From positions 96,119,333-96,183,332 of the forward strand of contig OX352761.1 in the NCBI GenBank assembly GCA_947095585.1: 64,000 bases of DNA, written 5' to 3'. This document shows, piece after piece, positions 1 through 10,543 of the stretch (position 1 is its first letter; the number at the start of each line of letters is the position of its first letter). The position numbers were made by a program, and so were the translations under genes. Below the pieces are notes generated by a model, which was given only the letters and a program-made list of their open reading frames with translations, was not told the origin of the DNA and made no database searches. The stretch is from Nephrocerus scutellatus (Eukaryota; Arthropoda; Insecta; Diptera; Pipunculidae).

Positions 1-257
1 AGTAGAGCTGGATTGGCCACACTTTGAGAAAGCCAGCGGACAATATTACGAAACTAGCGCTTGACTGGAATCCACAAGGAAGTCGTCGAGTTGGCCGTCC
101 TAGCAAGACTTGGAAAAGGACAATAGAAGGGGAAGCAAGATCCTAGGGTACAGAGTGGCGACTCTTGAAACTTCAAGCGGTAAATCGAGTTCGTTGGCGG
201 TCGTTTGTAGAAAGCCCTATGCTACACTGCGGAGAAAAGGAAAGAAAGAAGAAAGAA
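1..257 (+). pseudogene. LINE-A, 3' end of a non-LTR retrotransposon (copy 1)
   Basis: This is the C-terminal coding end and short 3' tail of the LINE whose better copy lies at 33993-35466; about nine of ten bases agree by eye. The translated end carries the WIGHTLRKP motif followed by a GRPSKTW motif, which is typical of the C-terminus of endonuclease/reverse transcriptase LINEs. The frame is spoiled by small changes, for example a stop inside the EEQARSQG region. The element ends in a purine-rich GAAA/GAA tail at about 232-257, the same tail as in copy 2, and then passes directly into gypsy RNase H sequence. The window cuts off the 5' part. The clade is not resolved; RTE-like is possible. 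Confidence 0.8.
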
Positions 258-348
258 GATATGGGCTACCTCATACCTAAGACCATATCTATACGGAAAG
301 AAATTTAAAATCATTACGGACCATATGCCTATCAAATACTTAACAAAG
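258..348 (+). pseudogene. Ty3/gypsy pol fragment: RNase H, left part
   Basis: One frame reads through a typical Ty3/gypsy RNase H segment: RPYLYGKKFKIITDH at about 283-327, followed by a PIKYL motif. RNase H removes the RNA strand during reverse transcription. The segment is abruptly cut at about 348 by the HINE-like element at 349-1279, and the same domain resumes at about 1280. At its left edge it abuts the LINE-A tail, so it is bounded by two other elements. It is a relic and cannot encode a working enzyme. Confidence 0.75.
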
Positions 349-1279
349 AAAAAAAACAACCCATAAAAATTAAAATTTTTCATCTAAATTCTCTAATCGC
401 AGAAATTGATATGGGAGCCCCTCGATCCTGAGCCATTTTTTTTTATTGTAGGAGAAAATCATCGAAACAAACATTTGACATCAGATGTTAAAATTGAAAA
501 AGCTCAGATCATTTTATTCTGAGCACTTAGAGCACGCTCATACTCTGAGCAATTAAGAAACACGAACATTTATCTTGAGAACTCTTTGACTGCTCTGAAC
601 TAATTTATGAAAACGCCAAATGACAGAATATTGTGAAAACTTGTTGTTCTATCTGTAAGTTGATATCGACAACAAAAAAAACGACATCAATAAAAATACA
701 ATTCAGTATATAATAAAAATGTAAATTGAAGTAAGCATAAAACATGTATGTCTCGTTTCATTTGCTGGGTTCATTTGTGCGTGCGCTAAGATTTCTCTCT
801 CTCTCTCCACCACCAACAAAACCATGCAGCGCAGCCGACTGCGCAGCACACACCGCACAAAGTCCATAAAGGGCGACAAATATCTGATGCCAGTACAGAT
901 ATTTAAAAAATGTATAAGGGCCTTGCGGCCGAACCCGGGACCCGATCACTACCAAATTTTCGAAAAAGTATTGTTTATTGGGTATACACATGTGTGTAAA
1001 ATTTGAAGAAAATCGGGTAAATTTTTTAAAATTTTTGTTTGGGAGCTCCCCGACCCCGCAGCCCGAGGGGCCTCAAAATTTAATAGAAAGTGTTGTCTCC
1101 GGAAATACACATGTGTGCGAAATTTCAATAAAATCGGGCCATGGGAAGTGGGTTAAAAATTGATCGCAAGAATCCACGACAGACGACCGACCGACGACCG
1201 ACCGACGACCGACCGACGACCGACGACCGACGACCGACCGACGACCCACGGGCAAGTGAAGTTAATATAGAGAATTTAA
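349..1279 (+). mobile_element. HINE-like non-autonomous element, copy 1 (nested in gypsy pol)
   Basis: The element begins with an A-run and CAACCCATAAAAATT, then the motif TAAATTCTCTA, and ends with the inverted motif TAGAGAATTTA (1268-1278). The interior holds a unique block (about 400-940) with a GCTCAGA...TCTGAGC palindrome near 500-560, then two tandem units of about 125 bp (about 945-1160; GGGAGC...CCCGA, ACACATGTGTG, AAAATCGGG). A copy-specific simple repeat of GACC/GACGACC units follows at about 1178-1245. It is nearly the same as the copy at 38453-39359 apart from that simple repeat. It splits the gypsy RNase H domain, so it is younger than that relic. Layout with subterminal inverted motifs, central minisatellite and simple repeat near the 3' end resembles DINE-1/Helentron-associated elements; that family label is inference. 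Confidence 0.75.
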
Positions 1280-2340
1280 TAAAATGGAAAGGAAGTTAGC
1301 CAAAGAAATCAAATATAGCTACTAACATTACAAGAGTTCGAATTTGACATAGAACACTTACAAGGTAAAGAAAATAAAATCGCCGATTTCCTAAGTAGAA
1401 TTTCTGGAGAAATCAATGATACATCAGAAGATGGAACAGTACATTCAGCAGAGGGGCAAATGTTGGACCATATTACAAAAAGGCGTTGTTAACACTTATA
1501 AAACTCAATTGATGTTGACAAACTCAGTAGATATGGAGCTAGAAATATTGCATCACAAACGTATACTTAAGGTAGATGTGACGAAAGTGAAGCATTTTGG
1601 AGAAATTTATTCACAAGAAAACTTGCAACAGGATTTATAGGAATATATACTGAAGTAGGAAATTCAGAATATAATAAAGTACAAAAAGTACTAATAGAAA
1701 TGTATGGACATGATAAACAAATCAATTTTTATAAGCTTCTTGAAAGAGCAAGGAATTTAAAGACATTTGAAGACGCTCATAGAAATCTCTTTATCACATC
1801 AGTGACAGTAATGACTCTGGAACAATAAAAACATATCATACATTGAAAGATAAATTTTTTTTCCGGGACTTATTAAAGAAATCTCAAAAATAATCGGAAA
1901 TTGCGAAACTTGCCAATAAGGTAAATATGATAGTAGATCAATAAGACCCAAATTGCATCTTACAGAAACCACAAGTAAAGGAAACGAAGTCTTGCATATG
2001 GATATCTACCATTTCAATAAATTAATTTATCTGACATTTATAGACAAGAAAAATAAAAACGCATAAGGATACAGTTTAGATAGCAAGAATTGTGCTAGTA
2101 AGGAATGGAATGCATTGAGGAACATTTAACAAAGTTCGGAAAGCCTAGAAAAATAATTTGTAACAACGAATTTAACTTAGAAAACACTAAGGAATATTTT
2201 TTTAAGAAAATGGAATAGAAATGCATTTCAATAAGCCACAATTTGCACAATTTAACTATTAAAAATGTGAAGCAATGCTGTTCGCCCAACTTTAAGAAGC
2301 GATCTACGATGCAATTGAAAAAAGTTGCAAATATCTGGTG
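1280..2340 (+). pseudogene. Ty3/gypsy pol fragment: RNase H end and integrase
   Basis: The RNase H domain interrupted at 348 continues here with the signature QEFEFDIEHLQGKEN and then KIADFLSRI (about 1325-1400). Downstream, with several frameshifts and stops, are integrase-like pieces: a zinc-finger-like CETC spacing near 1900-1915, a Y-L-T-F-I-D segment near 2020-2050 that fits the first catalytic aspartate region, and a GKPRKII...N segment near 2135-2175 that fits the second. The sequence fits insect gypsy elements of the 17.6/297 type. It is heavily decayed, with no open frame above about 75 codons. The 3' end of pol and any LTR are missing; LINE-F follows directly. Confidence 0.7.
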
Positions 2341-2344
2341 CAAA

Positions 2345-3505
2345 TGGTTATCATATCACAACAAAGAATATCGTGCGCTATTTTGGTGTTCGTTTGGACA
2401 AATTCTTGTACTACAATGAACATGTAAATAAGGCGGTAGGAAAATCAGTGTCTTAAAAAGCTCTTCTACTCACGCTACCTGAGATGTGAAGTGAAAATTG
2501 TTTGTTACCTGGCATTTGTACGACCAATTCTGACGTACTCGTGTCCAATATGGTGGAATATTAGCCCCTCATATATGGAAAAACTCCGCGCCTTCGAGAG
2601 GAAATGCCTAAGAGCGTGTATGCATATGTACAGAAGCGAACATTCCGATTTTAGACATTGTGTGTCTAATAAAAAACTCCTGGATGCCTCAGGAGTATCT
2701 AGAATTTGCAATTATTCTTGATCTTATAAGGAACCACTTCGCTCGGTTAGCCTCTATTGAAAACGACTTTATTTCGGAAGCGTTCTATCCTAACCCTGGG
2801 TACTTTAGAAATACATTAGAGAGTGGATATATATTGTTTGAGGCATTTCTGTATCTGGATGCATTGGCTTACTTGAAGGACTCATGCAACGTACCTGTGA
2901 TTTACACCATGTTGCTAGAAGGGTAACAGACAAAACCATCCGGCGTTCCTCATTGCTCAATGGGGATGAAAATAATATCTGAAGATTCTGTCGTAACATA
3001 CCAGAAAGGGACAGGTTAAATAAGGAACGCCTAAAATAAACAGATAGTGGTGGCTAGACTGGAGTGTGGCCGACAATTAATCCAACGCGTGGGCGGGTGG
3101 TGCGCGCTGAGCGGGCATACGTGGTTTCATGGCGTTGTCTTGGTAGTGGTCATTGTCGCTCCCGTAGATACTTAGTTTTTAAACTTTTGACATAAGGTAT
3201 TTTAGGTAGGTTACTATCGTTTTAGGTAGTTCAGTATTTTTTAGTTTATAAGATATATTAGGAGAATTTTTTTTCCAGATTTTTGCTCTCCGTGTTAGAA
3301 TAAAAAAAAAAAGAAATAATAAAAAAAATAAAATATTCTTAGATTTAAGCAAATAATATAAGATATAGACAGTAGTGAAAATCCATGTAGGTTAATTAAC
3401 CAGCTTATACTAATATAGACAGTAAGTAATTTATTTATTACTAACAATAGTCTTTTAGGAAAATAACGTTATGTTTTGGGAAAATAAATGGATTAAAAAA
3501 AGAAG
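2345..3505 (+). pseudogene. LINE-F, C-terminal part and 3' UTR
   Basis: The best frame starts with YFGVRLDKFLYYNEHV (about 2370-2420), shifts, and continues as RPILTYSCPIWWNIS with MEKLRAFERKCLRAC (2521-2620) and then LIRNHFARL. These are typical of the region downstream of the reverse transcriptase catalytic core in I/LOA/Jockey-type LINEs. There are frameshifts at about 2460, 2690 and 2900. After the coding remnant comes an AT-rich 3' UTR, with an AATAAA at about 3484 and an A-rich end at about 3495-3505. Part of this UTR (about 3230-3470) is found again, inverted, at 54780-55000, which supports the extent. It is 5'-truncated and lacks the reverse transcriptase catalytic box. Confidence 0.7.
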
Positions 3506-4394
3506 GGGAACATGAGAATTCAACGAGAATAACATACGATTAATATAGTTTAATTACAATGAGCAGTGTAGGTATATAAAAAAAAAAATTGGTGACTAAT
3601 TGTGAACAACACACGGAGGTTAGACGAACATTACACTCTTTATTTAAGTGTAAAATTTGCCGATCATGAAGCGTTAATTTTTTAGTTATAAGCAAATAAT
3701 GATTCTAACTGCTCAGTCGACGTCAACTGGTTATTTCTCTTCAGCACTGCTTTGGTGGAAGAAGCGATAGAATAGTGACAAGTAGGTCACTTTCCTGCGG
3801 TGATCAAGCGAATCTATTGACTTAGCAATATCTTCATCACCTCAAACTTGTATCGATCAGTTTTGCATTCTATATAGCAGATACAAGGTAGTCTTAGTCA
3901 GTGTACAGTGGTTAGAACCGATTCCCGGCATCTTCCAAATACGAATTAATTTTTCTCAACGCACTGATTTAGATTACAAGTACACATGAGTACGATGCCT
4001 GTACATGTGATATAATTGCCGTATATTTCTGTATTAAAATGTACGGTTTAGTTGATGTATGAAGTAACCTAGATGTAGGAGACAGCAATGTGGGCTTATG
4101 AGCACAATATTATAGTTTGTGAGTGCTCGGTTGTGAACTCAACTCCATCTATCACAACACTTTCTGTTCTTCTTCTAAATCTTCTAAATCTTCTATATAT
4201 TTCCAAGCCCATGCTGTGCCTAGACATTACAAGGCCGCAAATCCTTTAAAACGTGCGCCAATTATATAAAAAGAGGTGCAACTGACCAGATATGGCTATT
4301 GTACTCAATTTGCTTGTTTATTAACTCGCAAACCGAGAATTATGACTTTTCTTAGTTTTCTCGATGCAAGTGCCATTTATGGATAATGGCTGTG
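3506..4394. other. No gene recognised
   Basis: AT-rich sequence with no supportable ORF and no match to the other repeats of the window. The only visible structure is a short CTTCTAAAT tandem repeat at about 4172-4195. Confidence 0.6.
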
Positions 4395-4765
4395 TAATTC
4401 AGGATTTGCTTAGACGACAGGAGACTTGGGTTTTGGAAGAGTTTAATTCTACTCTATTACGTGCTCCCCATTCATCCAATTCATAATTTAAAGTTCTTAA
4501 TATTCGTAATTTGTTTGAGTTCTACATGGAAAGAGGAGGAGCGAATGAGTGGATTAGATCACAAGTAATGTGCAAAAGGTCATAAATAAGTATGGAAAAG
4601 AGTGTCGGGATAAAACAAGAAAATCCTGTGGAATGCCAGCATTTATATAATGAGTTAAAAATTTAAACCGTCCAAGACAACTTGAATTGAGCGGTCCAAA
4701 AGATTGCTTCAATTTAACGAAGAAGTTTTTCAAGGACTCCATAACATGCATTTAGTTAAAAAAAA
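4395..4765 (-). pseudogene. LINE-C reverse transcriptase fragment (copy 1)
   Basis: On the minus strand the segment DRSIQ...VLDGF, shared with LINE-C copies at 31.0 and 54.2 kb, lies at about 4655-4705. It is followed by an INAGIPQ segment that corresponds to INAGVPQGSVLSP (reverse transcriptase motif B region). Further downstream (about 4395-4550) the sequence matches the region after the FADD box of the copy at 53630-54700, including a VELKQ and a RVEFNASK equivalent. Several frameshifts are present and the FADD box itself appears to be deleted. It is an internal island of the element without either end. Confidence 0.65.
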
Positions 4766-5929
4766 ACTTGATGCCAAACACTTTCAAATGCAACGACCTT
4801 ACAAATTGATGAAAAACCTGGTTCAACTGTTCTACTGCTATTTTATATGTTATGAAGAAGACGCGTAAGCGAATTTTAACGCACAGCAGCTTTAAACTTT
4901 TTATACACAACAATGACTCGAGTACGATGTAGAAGTGTTGGTCGTTTGTACGGTTGGGGCAAACGGAAAAATATGGCTTCATTTAAATGCAACATAAGTA
5001 CGTTTGCCTGCAGTTTATCATTTGATTCTATTTGGTTTTCTTTTCTAAGCTTTTGTATGTGTATACAACCTATTATGTGCTGTGTAGTTGTACTGTCCAC
5101 CAATATAACGCTTCACATAATATTATGATAATATATCCATCCGAAAATAAACACAAAAATAAAACCAAAAACTTCCGTGATAAAGGTTCTTTGTTTGTTT
5201 GTTGTTGTGCCATTTTTTATCTTCCCCCTGGGAAATAAGCGAAAAGGTAATAAAACACGAAATCTTTTTTTTTTTTGCAGATCAGCTCGGTGGTCGTTTT
5301 TTTGTTGTTTTGCGGTATCGTCCATCCTCTGTATTTAATGGCAAAGTATTATAGTCTGTATGTTGCTCTTAATGGTAATAAACATTTTGGTAGTCCCATT
5401 CGACCACCTACGTCCATAAAAGTGACATCAATGTCATGTTGTAGCTCGTCACGGCTAACGGACAAGTAAATAGAGTTGCGGAGCGTAACTAAGCCAGGAC
5501 GACCATTCTTACCACCAAACAAAAGAACTGACCTTATGATGATGTTTTGAGAAGGTATTAGTAGCAAAGCTATATGAAGAGTCATGATTTCTAAATCAAC
5601 TTAAGAGATATGTCTAGGAAAAACGCAATAAAATGTCATAATTGTTATATGTCTAAACAAATAACAATAAACTAGTACGGCCCATACGATGACAATCAAA
5701 GTTAAAGGAACTCATTTACAGCGATAAGTATTATTTATGCTATTTACGATGACTACAGCACAGCATTCTTTATCCTACACTTTTAATGGGAGACCAAGAA
5801 ATTAAGATATTCATGGCGGACCGTTAAAATATTAAAAATGTTATATAAAGTAAGGAATTAAGGTGAAAAGCCGCGATACGCTGATTTTATTATACAATTT
5901 CATCTAAGTGTTAATAAACATGTTAACTA
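4766..5929. other. No gene recognised; one minus-strand ORF of unknown origin
   Basis: Mostly AT-rich. A minus-strand frame of 78 codons at 5349-5585 contains a glycine-rich GGKNGRPGLVTLRN stretch and an acidic RDELQHDIDVTF stretch. It looks more protein-like than its surroundings but was not recognised. No promoter or splice context was evident. It could be the relic of another mobile element. Confidence 0.35.
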
Positions 5930-6060
5930 ATAAAATTACATTTCTAATTGGTCTACTTCTAACCCAATCCATTCTTTCGCTGACGATAGAACTCTTAGCT
6001 TTTTATATGATTTCACGCTTTGTGTACGCCCCTCTACATCACAAGTGGAACTTGAACAAC
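5930..6060 (+). pseudogene. LINE-C fragment with the FADD box (copy 2)
   Basis: A short stretch at about 5955-6020 matches the reverse transcriptase motif C region of LINE-C: NPIHSFADD-RTLSF in the other copies, here read as NPILSLTIE in the open frame but as a FADD-like sequence after a one-base shift. The flanking sequence on the left is only weakly similar. The piece is cut on the right by the gypsy LTR, whose first bases are TGTTACG at 6068. Confidence 0.5.
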
Positions 6061-6067
6061 AACGTAT

Positions 6068-6356
6068 TGTTACGAAAGGGCGCTAGTAGCGCATATAAAA
6101 GAATTCGAATCCTAAGATAAATCGCAATTTATTGGAATTGAAATTTAACCAGTGCAGTTGAAAAGCTCTTGCTTGCAGAAATATTGTAAAGTACAAGTAT
6201 TTTTAGTGTTTTTGTGTGCATTTAAAAGTTGTCCAGCATAAAATTGTGAATTTGTGTTATATTTACTATTTGTAAATTATAGTTATTATTTGTAAATTAA
6301 TAATCTTATGTTGTATTTTATTTGCAAAATCCTTTACGAACTCAAAAGCCTGAATT
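6068..6356 (+). mobile_element. Ty3/gypsy-type LTR (5' LTR of the gag element)
   Basis: The left boundary is placed at TGTTACG. A TATA box (TATAAAAG) lies at about 6094-6101 and a GTGCAGTTG sequence downstream could serve as initiator. The right boundary is better supported. The last 83 bases are found again, inverted, at 20449-20531, and similarity stops exactly after AATT in both places. Here the next bases are TGGTGTCAGAAG, a primer-binding-site-like sequence; at the other locus they are unrelated. No 3' LTR of this copy is seen, because the element is cut off at about 8640. Confidence 0.6.
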
Positions 6357-6371
6357 TGGTGTCAGAAGAGG
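6357..6371 (+). other. Probable primer binding site
   Basis: TGGTGTCAGAAG begins with TGG, the complement of a tRNA CCA end, and sits directly after the LTR boundary. The tRNA could not be assigned with certainty; a leucine-type acceptor end is possible. Confidence 0.5.
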
Positions 6372-6445
6372 GGTTTTGCAAATTGTGAGACAGTAAAATT
6401 TTGCAAATCGTGTAAATTGACAGACAGTAAAATTTTGCAAATCGT
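6372..6445 (+). repeat. Leader tandem repeat, 34-bp period
   Basis: The block GACAGTAAAATTTTGCAAAT occurs at 6389 and again at 6423, with a partial unit (GTTTTGCAAATTGTGA) just before. It lies in the untranslated leader between the primer binding site and gag. Confidence 0.8.
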
Positions 6446-6830
6446 TGGACAATTAATTGTTGATTTTCCAAGCCTTCAGACAGTAATAGTATATTACATA
6501 ACGAGCAAGGAAAGTCGTACCTAGTGCGGCAATCTAACGAGCACGATGAGCACTTTTCTGCGAGCAATGTACGCTATTTTTCACACGACCAAAACCGGTT
6601 TTTCTGCTAAACCGGTTATGCGCAATGCAAAATTACTCTGGGAATGTGTGTCGCTGTGACTGCAGTAAATAACAAAAGTATTTTATATGTCAACTCACTA
6701 GTGTGTGTAACGGCTACTTTCGAAGCTAAGTTATAGTGTATGAAACAGTCACTTTCTTCTAAGGCATGTGAAAACAAATTAAGTGAAATTTTACAAATCG
6801 ATAAACGGTAAATAATAAAATTAAAGTGAA

Positions 6831-8310
6831 GTGAACATTAAATCGTATAGTTCCGAGGAGCTTAAAGAAAAGCTTGGAAGGCGAGGTCACAGCACCGCTG
6901 GAAGTAAGCAAGAGTTATTTCTCCGTTTACAACAAGTCGTCAAAGTGGAAAAGCAGCAAGCTGGTGAAGTGTTTTCAATTGAGATGAAGTTAGTGGAGCG
7001 AAAATCGTCTACTCTGGAAGAAAAGGGTGGTGTGCCAAACATGTAGGCAATGTGTCAAGTTCTTATGCAACAGATTAATAGCACCTTTGTCCAGCAAAGG
7101 GAACAAATGCAGCAACAGAATCAAGAAATAAAACTAATGAATGGCAAGTTTGATCATCAAAGTAAACAAAGTGAAGAGATTTAAAAAGAGCTAATTCAAC
7201 AATGTGAACAATCGCAGCAACAGGGCCAGATGAAAAAAACAGATAAAACTAAAATTGAGTTCCAAATTACATAAGAAGTTGAAACAGCAAAGTCAAGATC
7301 TGAAGAAAGATTTGGATCGGCAAAATCAACAATCGCAGCGTCAAATCCAACAACTGAAACAGGAATTGAACTCCAAATTTGATCAGCAAAATCAAAAGCT
7401 GGGTGTAACTCAAGAAAAGTTAAGAGTTGAAATGACTGGAATACAAACATTGCTCATGAGATTAATAGAATTCATGAAGAAATGAGTGGTATTGAAGGAA
7501 AAATTAAAGAGTTTGAGACCCGGTTGGATAGTCTTACCCAGTTCGTCAGGGAAAACACTCAACAAAACAGGTCCAGAGTCATTCCAGAATCTTCTAGTAA
7601 CCAGAAAGGAATTTTGAAGCCACCTGCGTTCGATGGCGAGACAGCTTTCGAAAATTTTAAAGTCCAGTTTGGAGCTGTGGTACAACCAATGGATGGGGCG
7701 CTGAAGAACAACTAAATTCTCTAGCTCTGGCGTTGAGGGGCAAAGCGGCTGATGTATTGCAAATGATTCCAAATGCCAAGATGAGTTCCGGAAGAATATT
7801 GAAAGAGTTGGAATTGCGTTATGGATGGTCTCACACACAGAAGTTAAGCAAAATACAGCTCCTGATGAAGAAACACTAGCGAGGAGAACGACTTCAAGAA
7901 TTTGAGCGGGAAATAATTAAGCTAGCACGACGAGCCTATTGTGGGGTTCCGACTAGTATCTTGGACGGACTGGCAGTGGATGCGTTCTTCAATGCTATCC
8001 AAGATGAGCAATCATAACTTCATTTTAGCACAACAGCCAGAGGAAAGTCAATGAATGACGTATTGGCATCGGCTTTGGAATACGAAGATGCTAGAGCTAG
8101 TTTGTCTAATGAATTGGTTAGATTGCGTAAGCTGGAAACGGAGGATATCACACAAATAAAGGCAATAGTTAAAGAGGAAATCCGAAAATCAAAAACTGGA
8201 AGCCTTCAGAACGACGGAAACCCTACATCTAGTTCTGCTTTAGATGTCAGAAGCCAGGACATTTTATCCGCGACTGCAAAGAACCAAGATCAATATAAAC
8301 TACAGTACAG
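6831..8310 (+). pseudogene. Ty3/gypsy gag (SAP-like start, coiled coil, capsid, zinc knuckle)
   Basis: The reading starts with a SAP-like segment, ELKEKLGRRGHSTAGSKQEL (residues about 10-29), a DNA-binding fold found at the start of some insect gypsy Gag proteins. A long glutamine-rich coiled coil follows (about 7075-7410). The capsid-like part includes a PPAFDGE...FENFKVQF motif near 7621-7670 and a YCGVP segment near 7938. The end carries a zinc knuckle read as CFRCQKPGHFIRDC at about 8240-8281, in a frame shifted from the open one. Stops and frameshifts break the gene into at least four pieces (open parts at 6831-7046, 7255-7485, 7482-7715, 8051-8317). Gag would form the particle around the element RNA; this copy cannot. 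Confidence 0.75.
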
Positions 8311-8429
8311 CCTGTGAATCATGTTAAGAGGCCTGAAAATTTACAGCAGCTAGGCGCATTAAAGATAAATGAGATGCAGCAGTCAGCTTACCTCGTAGCT
8401 GCAGACCAGGAAAACTAAGTTACACCAGC

Positions 8430-8640
8430 TTTACGGATCACGGTGAACATTGCCAAACTTGGAAAGGAAAGCAACAGCTTGGTTTTTAATGGTGTGTTAG
8501 AAGGAAAACCATGCACGTTTACCTTGGATACAGGACCAATTTCAACAGGAACGGATTGCTATGCGGAAGAACTCCAGTGAAATTCCAGTCCAAGCTACCA
8601 GTGAGAATAATGAAATAGGAGAATGAACTTTCATTGGCAA
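8430..8640 (+). pseudogene. Ty3/gypsy protease remnant
   Basis: Just after the zinc knuckle a frame contains FTLDTGPISTG (about 8518-8550). This matches the position and form of a retroviral-type aspartic protease active site, normally DTGA; here the alanine is replaced by proline and the domain is not open. The rest of pol is absent because a LINE-C 3' end takes over at about 8728. Confidence 0.55.
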
Positions 8641-8727
8641 GACTCAGGGAGTAAGCTGTATCGCAAACTGCCAGCCTGTTAAAGCAAAGAATACGCCACT
8701 AAATCTGGAAACGAAGCAGATAATTAA

Positions 8728-9060
8728 TTCGCTTTGAACTAACAATTCTCGGTATTTCTCGCTTTTTCTACAAGCAGTGTTCAAAAGAAATATCCAGATG
8801 CATCCCGCCCACTCTCGAACCCATCCGTAATACCCGTTCCTCAACTCGAGCCCACAGGTCTTCCGTTAGACCTTTCTTCGGACGTACTAACCAATTCAGA
8901 GATTCCTTCTTTAGTTGCACTATAGTTGTGTGAAATGAATTGCTCGGTTCTGTGCTTCCGCATTTATAAGATCGGCTGTCATTTTAGACACACGTTCATA
9001 GACATCTCATATTTTCCTCACCCTAATTTCCTAACGCCCATATTATAAAAGAAAACGTTT
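8728..9060 (+). pseudogene. LINE-C 3' end (copy 3)
   Basis: A degenerate frame carries FGRTNQFRDSFFS (about 8878-8915) and an upstream CSKEI...C-I-PP segment. Both match the C-terminal end of the LINE-C copy at 50575-51686 (CSREIASCMAPLL, FGRTVNFRGSFFS). The spacing between motifs is conserved, but frameshifts and stops interrupt it. The end at about 9060 is set where similarity is lost. Its junction with the gypsy protease remnant at about 8640-8728 joins two unrelated elements. Confidence 0.6.
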
Positions 9061-9078
9061 CGTATTTTTTTAAGCTCA

Positions 9079-9165
9079 ATGGGAAGTTAGTTTAAAATCA
9101 ATCATAAAATTCCACCCGAACAGACAGACATACACGAAAGCAAGCTAATAAAAACGTTTTAATAA
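9079..9165 (+). repeat. Old HINE-like fragment
   Basis: The stretch GGGAAGTTAGTTTAAAATCA followed by an AAAATTCCAC and ACAGACAGACA part is a diverged version of the GGGAAGTGGGTTAAAAATTG...ATTCCACGACAAACAAACA region that precedes the 3' motif in the HINE-like copies. Only this part is left. Confidence 0.5.
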
Positions 9166-9400
9166 AAAACTACAAAATAGTTAAGACGAAAAAGTTGCTT
9201 AATGATAGAATTATAGCCGAACAAGGAAAGTAAATGTTAACGCGGAAACACTAGTTGACGAGAAATACTTTTCTGTACGAACTAATATAATCAGTTTCCG
9301 AGAGGAAACCTCTATTGGTTTCAACTCAACATCCAAAATTGTAGTTACTGTAAGTGAAAGTGTACTGTAATAAGTAAATTAAGGTGCAGTGCAGTGCAAA

Positions 9401-9698
9401 TTTAAATTCTCTATCTTAACTTAGCGTCCGGATTTGTTTGTTTGAGTTTGTGGCTGGCTGGGCTGGGGTCAAATCTTGTGATCAATTTTTAACCCACTTC
9501 CCGAAACCAGATTTTATTCAAACTTTGTACACATCTCATCTCCGATGTAAGATCTTACTATAACAATTTAGAAGTGATCGGGCCGTGGAGCCAATAGGCT
9601 CCTATATAAATTTCTTCAAAATTAATCCGATTTTATTCAATCTTTGCACATATGTGTATATCCGATTAGAGAGATTATCAATTTGTATGGGTTGTTTT
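9401..9698 (-). mobile_element. HINE-like element (copy 2)
   Basis: Inverted short copy. On the plus strand it opens with TTTAAATTCTCTATCTTAAC (the 3' motif reversed) and closes near 9698 with GGTTGTTTT, which corresponds to the 5' AAAACAACC. It holds one and a half internal units and a simple repeat of GTTTGTTTGAG and GGCTGGCTGG type at about 9433-9470. Confidence 0.7.
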
Positions 9699-10007
9699 CA
9701 TTCTTTTAATAATAATTAAAAAAATAGTTAAAAATTTCCGGATGTATTCCAACATTCGGCGAAACCAGATAAATATTACAACCTTCCAGCAATATGCTGT
9801 CCGAAAACAGTTGAAACATCTCAAGATGCGCAGAAAAATTTCGTTAAAGAGGATATATTTCTCTAAACGCATTTTTGATCTAATGTCATGGGGAATGTTT
9901 TTCTTCGCTTTACCATTTTGTTCCCATTTGAAAATGTGAAAATATCGAAAATATTATATGTTCTGGTAGTGAAAAAGTGTTCATTCCTATTTTTGATATT
10001 TTTTTGT

Positions 10008-10072
10008 ACATCATCGTCATTGTACATCATGTATATCATTGTACATCATGTACATCATTGTACATGTCATCG
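10008..10072. repeat. TGTACATCAT short tandem repeat
   Basis: Five or so imperfect repeats of TGTACATCAT/TGTATATCAT occur in succession. TGTACA is self-complementary, so the array can fold on itself. Confidence 0.7.
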
Positions 10073-10130
10073 GATTCCATCAATGAATCATGAAGTCATG
10101 ATTCAATTATAATTTTTCATACGATACAAG

Positions 10131-10236
10131 TCATCATCATCATCATATTTGGCTATACAACCGGGGTCCGGTCCTGGCCTCCCGCAAAAAGTCTCACCAC
10201 CGGTACCGATTTCGAGCCGATGTCATCCAGTTTGGC
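10131..10236 (-). mobile_element. LINE-B 3' terminal fragment (copy 2)
   Basis: Read on the minus strand this is the last about 90 bp of LINE-B (DRWGEILREAQD region, then GGTTGTATAGCC), followed by an ATG trinucleotide tail seen as TCATCATCATCATCAT at 10131-10146. The same tail at 43328 and 27852 marks the true 3' end of LINE-B. The copy is extremely 5'-truncated. Confidence 0.75.
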
Positions 10237-10543
10237 ACAAGAAATTAAAGCAGTGTTATAGCAGTTTTCTCCATATTTGTTTGCACTACTTATGCAAAAT
10301 TATACAGTAATTTTGTAGCAACCCTATTTGAGGGTGGGTTTTACAGCTGTAATGCTGACGTTCCTCAAAACAATTGTCTTCAATCATTAAGTGATGTACG
10401 GATGTTTCTACTCATTTTGGGCGGCTTACAACAAAGCGTTCAACTATCTGTAGAATCTAAAATGAAAGATTAAGTGGAAGATACGAATGAATTCGACAAT
10501 ATCAGAAGCGCTTTGTTATTAAATCATTTTGTTGAAGAATTAT

